Positions 58,257 through 64,000 of a stretch of DNA of 64,000 nucleotides are shown here, piece by piece. Made by a program: the position numbers and the translations under genes. Every line of letters starts with the position of its first letter. The stretch's first letter is position 1. The DNA is taken from the NCBI GenBank assembly GCA_039185015.1, contig JBCDAU010000002.1:184809-248808 (forward strand), in the 5' to 3' direction. Under the pieces are notes generated by a model. That model ran no database searches, was not told where the DNA came from, and was given only the letters and a program-made list of their open reading frames with translations. The DNA comes from JBCBSZ01 sp039185015 (GTDB lineage: Bacteria > Actinomycetota > Acidimicrobiia > Acidimicrobiales > Poriferisodalaceae).

Positions 58257-59788
58257 CGCTCCCGGCCGGGCTGATCCACGTAGGGCGAGCGGAGCACGTC
58301 GAGCAGCTCGGCGACCTCGGAGTGGTCGCCCTGCTCGGCGGCGTCGATCGCCAGCTGCGCGAGGTAGTTGCGCAGCACGTAGCGGGGGTTGACCGCATCC
58401 ATCGCCGCGGCCCGCTCGGCGTCGGGCGTGCCCTCGGAGCGGACCCGGTCGGCCCAACGGCGAAGCCAGCCGGCGATGCGCCCGGCGACCTCGTCGGTGA
58501 GCTCGTTCGGGCGGTAGTAGGCGTCGAGCACGGGCTCGATCAGGGTGCGGTCGTCGGCGTCGGCGACGCTCACGTCGGCGAGGTCCCGGAAGAAGATCGT
58601 CATGTCGGTCTCGGCGAGCTGCAACACCGTCCAGAGGTCATCGATGAGGTCGCCGTCGACGTCGGGGCGCTCCTCCCGCAGCCCGAGCTTGGCGGTGACG
58701 GCGGTGCGCCAGCCGCGCTCGAACACGTCCTTGTAGCTCTGGACCGCGTCCTGGAGCGGCTCGACGTCGCCGATCAGCGGGTAGATCGCGTTGGCGAGCT
58801 GCACGACGTTCCACCACGCCACCTCGGGCTGGTGGCCGTACCGGTACCGCTTCCCGTGCTTGTCGGTGGTGTTCGGGGTCCAGCCCGGGTCGTAGTCCTC
58901 GAGCCAGCCGTACGGGCCGTAGTCGATCGTGAGGCCGAGCACCGAGAGGTTGTCGGTGTTCATGACCCCGTGGACGAAGCCGACCCGCTGCCAATCGACC
59001 ATCAGGCGGGCAGTTCGGGCCACGACCTCCCGGTACCAGGCGATGTAGGCCTCCACCGACGGCTCGCCCAGGTGGGGGAAGTCGCGCTCGATGACGTGAT
59101 CGGCGAGCGAGCGGAGCAGGTCGGTCTCGCCGTTCGCGGCGAGGATCTCGAAGTTGCCGAAGCGCACGAACGACGGAGCGACGCGGCAGACGATCGCACC
59201 CGGCTCCTCCGCCGGGTTGCCGTCGTAGAACATGTCGCGCACGACGCCCTCGCCGGTCGTGCACAGACTGAGCGCGCGGGTGGTGGGCACGCCGAGGTGG
59301 TGCATCGCCTCGGAGCAGAGGAACTCACGGACCGACGAGCGCAGCACGGCGAGTCCGTCGGCCCCACGGGAGTAGGGCGTGCGGCCGGCGCCCTTGAGCT
59401 GGAGGGTCTGGTGACCGCCGTCGGGCGTCTCGATCTCGCCGAGGGCGATGGCTCGGCCGTCGCCGAGCTGACCGGCCCAGTTGCCGAACTGGTGGCCGCC
59501 GTAACGCATCGCGTACGGCTCGGCGCCCGGCGGGAGCCGGGTGCCGGTCAGCACGGCGGCAGCGTCGGCCGGATCGCTCGCGACGTCGACGCCGAGCAGC
59601 TCGGCCATCTCCCAGGAGTGGGCGACCAACGTCGGACCGGCCACCGGGGTCGGGGCGACCGGCGACCACAACGCCCCCGGTACCTGCCGCGGCCGCACCT
59701 CGGTGCTCGGGTCACCCGTCAGCGTCCTGGTGAACGTGTTGGTGAAGTCGAGGTCGTCGAACGATCGCAGGGCCGTCGTCGTGGTCAC
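58187..59788 (-). CDS. selO: Protein adenylyltransferase SelO (YdiU)
   Basis: 533 residues. Family segments are YAMRYGGHQFGNWAGQLGDG, LQLKGAGRTPYSRGADGLAV, LRSSVREFLCSEAMHHLGVP and VGFVHGVMNTDNLSVLGLTI, with DYGPYGWLEDYDPGWTPNTT carrying the metal-binding Asp. SelO is a pseudokinase-fold enzyme that transfers AMP to proteins. The C-terminus GCSMLSCSS keeps the redox cysteine found where animal SelO has selenocysteine. GTG/ATG region at 59788 gives the usual length. Confidence 0.96.
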   Translation of the reverse strand: MTTTTALRSFDDLDFTNTFTRTLTGDPSTEVRPRQVPGALWSPVAPTPVAGPTLVAHSWEMAELLGVDVASDPADAAAVLTGTRLPPGAEPYAMRYGGHQFGNWAGQLGDGRAIALGEIETPDGGHQTLQLKGAGRTPYSRGADGLAVLRSSVREFLCSEAMHHLGVPTTRALSLCTTGEGVVRDMFYDGNPAEEPGAIVCRVAPSFVRFGNFEILAANGETDLLRSLADHVIERDFPHLGEPSVEAYIAWYREVVARTARLMVDWQRVGFVHGVMNTDNLSVLGLTIDYGPYGWLEDYDPGWTPNTTDKHGKRYRYGHQPEVAWWNVVQLANAIYPLIGDVEPLQDAVQSYKDVFERGWRTAVTAKLGLREERPDVDGDLIDDLWTVLQLAETDMTIFFRDLADVSVADADDRTLIEPVLDAYYRPNELTDEVAGRIAGWLRRWADRVRSEGTPDAERAAAMDAVNPRYVLRNYLAQLAIDAAEQGDHSEVAELLDVLRSPYVDQPGRERYSEKRPDWARSRPGCSMLSCSS

Positions 59789-59871
59789 ACCACCCAGGAT
59801 ACGGACGGTGGCCGCACGTCCGTGTGCTCGGCGACCGACCGATGTGTAGATCGAAGTGATATCATACCGAT

Positions 59872-60384
59872 ATGGCCCGACCGCGTCGCACCGGCTCCCC
59901 CTACTCGCATCGCCAGACCTCTCGATGGCCGCTCGCGGTGCTCGTCGTCCCAGCGATCGTCGGCCTGATCGCGACGTCGATCGTGGTGGCGATCAACGAT
60001 GCAGGCGCCGGGCTCATCGTCCCCTTCGTCGTCCTCCTCCTGGTCGCGGTCGTGCGGGCCCCGTTCGCCACCCTGGAGACCGAGGTGGCCGACGGCGAGC
60101 TTCGAGCTCGCTTCCGTCCGCTCGGCCCCACCACGACCATCCCGATCGACGCGATCACATCGCACGAGCAGATCCGCCTCCCCTGGTACGCCGGGTACGG
60201 CGGCATCGAGTGGTTGCACTTCCGCCGCGCCTGGCTGTGGTCGAGCTCGGGTCGCGACGCCATCGAGGTCCGCCATCGGGATCAGCGAGGCCGGGACAAG
60301 CGCACCTACATCGGGACCGACGACGCAGTCGGACTGGCAGCTGCGCTGACCGCCGCGACCTCACCCGACAGCGCCCGCGCCTGA
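59872..60384 (+). CDS. Two-helix membrane protein with PH-like C-terminal domain
   Basis: 170 residues. Two membrane helices (WPLAVLVVPAIVGLIATSIV and AGLIVPFVVLLLVAVV) precede a beta-rich part (TLETEVADGELRARFRPLGP, IPIDAITSHEQIRLPWYAGY, GGIEWLHFRRAWLWSSSGRD, AIEVRHRDQRGRDKRTYIGT). The latter pattern is common in small bacterial membrane proteins with PH-like domains. Function unknown. An AT-richer stretch (TGATATCATACCGATATG) lies directly before ATG 59872. Confidence 0.75.
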   Translation: MARPRRTGSPYSHRQTSRWPLAVLVVPAIVGLIATSIVVAINDAGAGLIVPFVVLLLVAVVRAPFATLETEVADGELRARFRPLGPTTTIPIDAITSHEQIRLPWYAGYGGIEWLHFRRAWLWSSSGRDAIEVRHRDQRGRDKRTYIGTDDAVGLAAALTAATSPDSARA

Positions 60385-60426
60385 CGAGCGGGAGCACCCC
60401 GTCTCGGCGGCGTCACGCTGCGCTCC

Positions 60427-61491
60427 TCAGCAGATCCGCGGGAGCTGCTCGCCCAGGGGGCGGTCGACGATGCGGGTGGCGCCCAGGCCGGTGCGGGCGA
60501 CGACCACGCCGGCATGGTCGTCGGTGATCTCACCGATGACGACGGCGTCGCGTCCACGGTCGTGGGCCCGCATCGCCTCGACGATCTCGTCGCAACGATC
60601 GGCGGGGACGACGGCGACGAGCTTGCCCTCGTTGGCGACGTGCACCGGATCGAGTCCCAGGAACCCGCATGCGGCGTCGACGGCCCCGGGGATCGGCAGC
60701 GCCCGCTCGTCGTAGGCGACGCCGACCCCGGCGGTCTCGGCGATCTCGCACAGCGACGCCGCCACGCCGCCCCTGGTCGGGTCGCGGAGCACGTGCAGGT
60801 CGGCCGTGACGGCCAGCATCGTCGCGACGAGGCCGTTGAGCGCGGCGCTGTCGGAGCGGAGCTCGGTGCCGAACTCCAGGCCCTCGCGCACGCTGAGCAC
60901 GGCCACGCCGTGCAGACCGATCTCGCCGCTCACGATGACCCGATCGCCCGGCCGGGCCCGCTCGGGACGGATGTCGACGCCCTCGGGCACGAGCCCGACC
61001 CCTGCGGTGTTGACGTACAGCCCGTCACCGCTGCCCGACTCCACGACCTTGGTGTCGCCGGTGGCCAGGCGAACGCCCGCTTCGGTCGCGGCGTCGCCCA
61101 TCGAGGTGGCGATCTGGGCCAGCTGATCGAGCGGGAGCCCCTCCTCCAGGACGAAACCGGTCGACAGGGCCACCGGCGTGGCGCCGCTCATGGCCAGGTC
61201 GTTCACGGTGCCGTGCACGGCCAGGTGGCCGATGTTGCCGCCGGGGAAGAACAGCGGCTGCACCACGTAGGAGTCGGTGGTGAACGCGATCCGGGCACCA
61301 CCGATGTCGAGGACCGCCGAGTCCGTCGGCGTGGCCTCGGCGGCCGCCGCACCGAAGGCCGGGAGGAAGAGCTGCTCGACGAGCTCGGCGCCGAGCTTGC
61401 CGCCACCGCCGTGGCCGAGGACGACCCGGTCCCGATCGCGGATCGGCATGGGACACGACCACCCCTCGACGTCGACCGCGCTGTCAGACAA
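60427..61491 (-). CDS. hypE: Hydrogenase maturation protein HypE
   Basis: 354 residues. VVLGHGGGGKLGAELVEQLF is the HypE start motif, TDSYVVQPLFFPGGNIGHLA and VHGTVNDLAMSGATPVALST follow, and the protein ends PRIC, with the C-terminal cysteine that carries the thiocarboxamide. It dehydrates this group to a thiocyanate that becomes the CN ligand of [NiFe] hydrogenase. I kept the TTG at 61491 because GGAGGT lies five bases upstream; ATG 61449 (MPIRDRDRVVLG) is an alternative. Overlaps hypD by eight bases. Confidence 0.96.
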   Translation of the reverse strand: MSDSAVDVEGWSCPMPIRDRDRVVLGHGGGGKLGAELVEQLFLPAFGAAAAEATPTDSAVLDIGGARIAFTTDSYVVQPLFFPGGNIGHLAVHGTVNDLAMSGATPVALSTGFVLEEGLPLDQLAQIATSMGDAATEAGVRLATGDTKVVESGSGDGLYVNTAGVGLVPEGVDIRPERARPGDRVIVSGEIGLHGVAVLSVREGLEFGTELRSDSAALNGLVATMLAVTADLHVLRDPTRGGVAASLCEIAETAGVGVAYDERALPIPGAVDAACGFLGLDPVHVANEGKLVAVVPADRCDEIVEAMRAHDRGRDAVVIGEITDDHAGVVVARTGLGATRIVDRPLGEQLPRIC

Positions 61492-62602
61492 GGGAGACCT
61501 CCACCTCGCTCGGGCCGTCGAGACGGCGGTACTGGTAGTAGGCGGCGCAGGCGCCCTCGCTCGAGACCATCGTGGCGCCGAGCGGCGTCCTGGGCGTGCA
61601 CGTCGTGCCGAAGGCCTCGCACTCGCTCGGCTTGATCAGCCCCTGCAGGACCTCGCCGGCCCGGCAGATCTCGGGCTCGTCGACGGTGAGATCGCCGACG
61701 TCGAAGCGATGTGAGGCGTCGAAGTCACGGTACGCCTCGGCGAGTCGCCAACCGCTGGCCGGGATCTCGCCGATCCCCCGCCACTGGCGGTCGCAGACCT
61801 CGAAGATCTCGGCGAGCATCGCCTGGGCGGCCGGGTTGCCCTCGGGGCGCACGGCCCGCTCGTAGGCGTTGTCGAGCTCGGACACGCCGCGCTCGAGCTG
61901 GGCCACGACCCGCCGGATGCCGTCGAGCAGGTCGAGCGGCTCGAAGCCGGACACCACGATCGGGATGCCGTAGCCCTCGACCAGCGGCCCGTACTGGTCG
62001 GTGCCCATCACCGTGCAGACGTGGCCAGCGGCGAGGAAGGCCTGCACGCGGGAGGTGGGCGAGGACATGAGCGCCTCGATCGCCGGCGGCACCAGCACGT
62101 GGCTGACGAGCACCGAGTAGTTGTCGAGTGCCCTGGCCTTCGCCTGGTGGACCGACATCGCGTTCGCCGGCGCCGTGGTCTCGAAGCCGACGGCGAAGAA
62201 CACGACCTGCTTGTCGGGGTTGGCCTCGGCGATCTCGACGGCGTCGAGCGGCGAGTAGACGACCCGGACATCACCGCCCGCCGCCTTCACGGCGAAGAGG
62301 TCACGATCGCTACCCGGCACCCGGAGCATGTCGCCGAACGAGCAGAAGATGACGTCGTCGCACGCGGCGATGGTCAGTGCCCGGTCGATCATCTCCAGCG
62401 GGGTGACGCAGACGGGACAGCCGGGTCCGTGGATGAGCTCGACCTCCGGCGGCAGGAGCTGGTCGATGCCGTTGCGGATGATCGAGTGCGTCTGCCCACC
62501 GCAGACCTCCATGATCGCCCAGGGCCTCGTCACCGTCGCAGCGATCTCGTCGAACAGCCGGCGGGCGAGGTCGGGGTCGGCGAACTCGTCGAGGTACTTC
62601 AC
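61484..62602 (-). CDS. hypD: Hydrogenase maturation protein HypD
   Basis: 372 residues. WAIMEVCGGQTHSIIRNGID, VELIHGPGCPVCVTPLEMID and FFAVGFETTAPANAMSVHQA are family signatures, with the catalytic and Fe-binding cysteines. GTTCTPRTPLGATMVSSEGA near the C-terminus is the [4Fe-4S]-site region. HypD with HypC is the scaffold where the Fe(CN)2CO unit is built. Start GTG 62602 overlaps the hypC stop (GTGA). Confidence 0.96.
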   Translation of the reverse strand: MKYLDEFADPDLARRLFDEIAATVTRPWAIMEVCGGQTHSIIRNGIDQLLPPEVELIHGPGCPVCVTPLEMIDRALTIAACDDVIFCSFGDMLRVPGSDRDLFAVKAAGGDVRVVYSPLDAVEIAEANPDKQVVFFAVGFETTAPANAMSVHQAKARALDNYSVLVSHVLVPPAIEALMSSPTSRVQAFLAAGHVCTVMGTDQYGPLVEGYGIPIVVSGFEPLDLLDGIRRVVAQLERGVSELDNAYERAVRPEGNPAAQAMLAEIFEVCDRQWRGIGEIPASGWRLAEAYRDFDASHRFDVGDLTVDEPEICRAGEVLQGLIKPSECEAFGTTCTPRTPLGATMVSSEGACAAYYQYRRLDGPSEVEVSLV

Positions 62603-62862
62603 GACGCCACCTCCGGATCGACGCCGAGCTCGTCGTCGAGGATCCCGAGCCGCTCGAACATCTCCAACGTCTCCAACGCCGACGCCTCGTCGAGCAGGGT
62701 GATGGCGAAGCCGGCGTGCACGATCGTGTACTGGTCCACGACGGCATCGGGCAGGTAGGCGAGGCAGACCTGCTTGGTCACGCCGCCGAAGTCGACGGTG
62801 GCCATGCGGGTGCCGCGATCGTCGCGGATCTCGATGATCCGGCCGGGTACTCCGAGGCACAT
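62599..62862 (-). CDS. hypC: Hydrogenase maturation chaperone HypC
   Basis: 87 residues starting MCLGVPGRIIEIRDDRGTRM, with the essential N-terminal Cys2, then ATVDFGGVTKQVCLAYLPDA and VVDQYTIVHAGFAITLLDEA. HypC carries the iron centre from HypD to the hydrogenase large subunit. It lies three bases after the hypF stop and overlaps hypD. Confidence 0.95.
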   Translation of the reverse strand: MCLGVPGRIIEIRDDRGTRMATVDFGGVTKQVCLAYLPDAVVDQYTIVHAGFAITLLDEASALETLEMFERLGILDDELGVDPEVAS

Positions 62863-62865
62863 GGT

Positions 62866-64000
62866 TCAGCTCCTAGCGTGAGCGGCGACGAGCACCTGGC
62901 CGAGGGCGAGGCCACCGTCGTTCGGTGGGACGAGTCGATGGGTCAGCACCCGGCGCCCGTCGTCCTCGAGGCGACGCCGGAGCAAGCGGGTGAGCAACAC
63001 GTTCTGGAACACGCCGCCGGAGAGGGCGACCACGTCGAGGGCGGTGCGGTCGTGGACCTCGGCCACCACGTCGCCGACCCCGTCGACGACGGCGTGATGG
63101 AAGCCGAGCGCCAGCTCGGCGGTGCCCGCCCCGGCCCGGACCCCGTCGACGAGGGAACGGAGGACCGGGGCCGGGTCCAGCACGCCGTCCCGGTGCAGGG
63201 GGGATCGAACCGGGACGGCGTCCGCCGCGTCGGTGGCGGCGATCTCGAGCTCGATGGCTGCTTGCGCCTCGTAGGTGATGCGATGACGCAGACCGAGCAG
63301 CGACGACACGGCGTCGAAGAGACGGCCCATGCTGGTCGTGGGCACGACGCCGACCGATCGCTCGATCTGTCGCACGATCAGCCGCCGCTCGACCTCACCG
63401 CACGCATCCCATGACGGCACGCCCTCGGCCTCGATCCCGAGGGCGGTCAGGTAGGCGACCGCGAGTCGGCAGGGGTTGCGGACGGCGGCGTCGCCTCCGG
63501 GCAGTGGGAGCTCGGCGAGGTGCGCCACGCGTCGAGCGGTGCCGTAGTCGGCGACGAGCACCTCGCCGCCCCAGGCGCCGCCGTCCAGGCCGTGGCCCGT
63601 CCCGTCGAAGGCCAGGCCGATCACCGGCGTCGAGCCGTCGAGACCGTGCTCGGCCATCACGGCGGCGACGTGGGCGTGATGGTGCTGGACCTCGACCGGG
63701 TCACCGACGGCGAGCGACGCGGCGACCCTCCGGCTGAGGTAGCCGGGATGGGTGTCACACGCCACCAGCTCGGGGGTGACGTCGTACATCGTCGAGAACC
63801 CGGCGAGCGTCGCCTCGAGCGCGGTGAGGGTCTCGAGGGTCGACAGGTCGCCGACGTGCTGGGTCATCCAGGCATGGCGGCCCGTGGCGACGCACGCGGC
63901 GTTCTTCAGCTCGCCACCCACCGCGATCGTCGGGGCGACCTCGACCGGGAGGTGGAGGGGCAACGGCGCGTGGCCCCGGGAGCGACGGATGGGCTGGACC
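62866..64000 (-). CDS. hypF: Carbamoyltransferase HypF, C-terminal part
   Basis: The gene runs off the right edge; about 377 C-terminal residues are visible, starting VQPIRRSRGHAPLPL. This is the end of the YrdC-like region and the Kae1-like carbamoyltransferase domain. VAVGGELKNAACV-like AVGGELKNAACVAT, VQHHHAHVAAVMAEHGLDGS (metal-binding HHHAH) and VIGLAFDGTGHGLDGGAWGG are present, with VVALSGGVFQNVLLTRLLRR near the end. HypF makes the carbamoyl group passed to HypE. Apparent starts near 63963 are internal. Confidence 0.95.
   Translation of the reverse strand, partial: VQPIRRSRGHAPLPLHLPVEVAPTIAVGGELKNAACVATGRHAWMTQHVGDLSTLETLTALEATLAGFSTMYDVTPELVACDTHPGYLSRRVAASLAVGDPVEVQHHHAHVAAVMAEHGLDGSTPVIGLAFDGTGHGLDGGAWGGEVLVADYGTARRVAHLAELPLPGGDAAVRNPCRLAVAYLTALGIEAEGVPSWDACGEVERRLIVRQIERSVGVVPTTSMGRLFDAVSSLLGLRHRITYEAQAAIELEIAATDAADAVPVRSPLHRDGVLDPAPVLRSLVDGVRAGAGTAELALGFHHAVVDGVGDVVAEVHDRTALDVVALSGGVFQNVLLTRLLRRRLEDDGRRVLTHRLVPPNDGGLALGQVLVAAHARS

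Overview
The window is very GC-rich, gene-dense, single-chromosome-type bacterial DNA. The gene content points to a high-GC actinobacterium, most likely of the class Acidimicrobiia. Supporting items are coenzyme F420 use (CofC and an LLM-type oxidoreductase), CarD, the PafB/PafC pair, an ImuA'/ImuB/DnaE2 mutasome, LexA boxes of the CGAACnnnnGTTCG type, secreted proteins built from GYWLVAADGGVFAFGDA-like repeats, and many genes with a TAnnnT box only 6-10 nt before the start codon (probable leaderless transcripts). I see no rRNA, tRNA, CRISPR array, insertion sequence or prophage. The taxonomic call is inference.

Layout. 1-1.7 kb: 5' part of a secreted repeat protein and a double-GNAT acetyltransferase. 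1.8-9.2 kb: a stress island flanked by two VapBC modules. It holds dnaE2, a divergent TIR-domain protein with an internally repeated C-terminal half, and an XRE regulator plus a small one-helix membrane protein behind two LexA boxes. 9.2-17.5 kb: metabolic genes (LLM oxidoreductase, diguanylate cyclase, enoyl-CoA hydratase, PEP mutase/isocitrate lyase family, GDPD, HAD, AcuI-like reductase). 17.6-24.5 kb: an orphan FlgC-like mini-protein, dinB behind a LexA box, a PadR/LysE/B3-B4 operon, and imuA'-imuB. Between imuA' and imuB lies a 35-bp tandem repeat that forms a chain of three overlapping 12-codon ORFs leading into imuB. 24.6-31.6 kb: yceH, an Nfu_N protein, ppk2, rnhB, a YihY membrane protein, a pentapeptide-repeat lipoprotein, an RpiB-like protein and carD. 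31.6-45.4 kb: glycosidase-like protein, gpsA, cofC, PIG-L deacetylase, secreted and cytochrome c lipoproteins, MpaB-like oxygenase, mazG, acyltransferase, DnaQ-like exonuclease, pafBC and a secreted CAP-domain protein. 45.4-53.6 kb: a large transketolase/DXS-like protein that appears to have lost its active site and carries acidic 15-residue repeats, an orphan sugar-ABC ATPase with a LacI regulator and matching operators, Nfu, and a membrane-anchored unknown. 53.7-60.4 kb: an ABM-fold protein, the MoxR/DUF58/transglutaminase operon, selO and a small membrane protein. 60.4-64 kb: hypFCDE hydrogenase maturation operon, with hypF running off the right end.

How the parts work together. The strongest theme is DNA damage. 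Four promoters carry LexA boxes. The dnaE2, dinB and imuA' promoters are almost identical: box, then TACCCT, then the start codon 6-9 nt later. Together they supply a translesion polymerase set, and PafBC would supply the LexA-independent arm of the response. The TIR protein and the XRE/membrane-protein pair are placed to be induced with these genes, which suggests a damage-triggered defence or growth-arrest function. Several short tandem duplications (35, 53, 30 and 45 bp) and a dispersed hairpin repeat (three copies) are visible, some of them remodelling gene ends.
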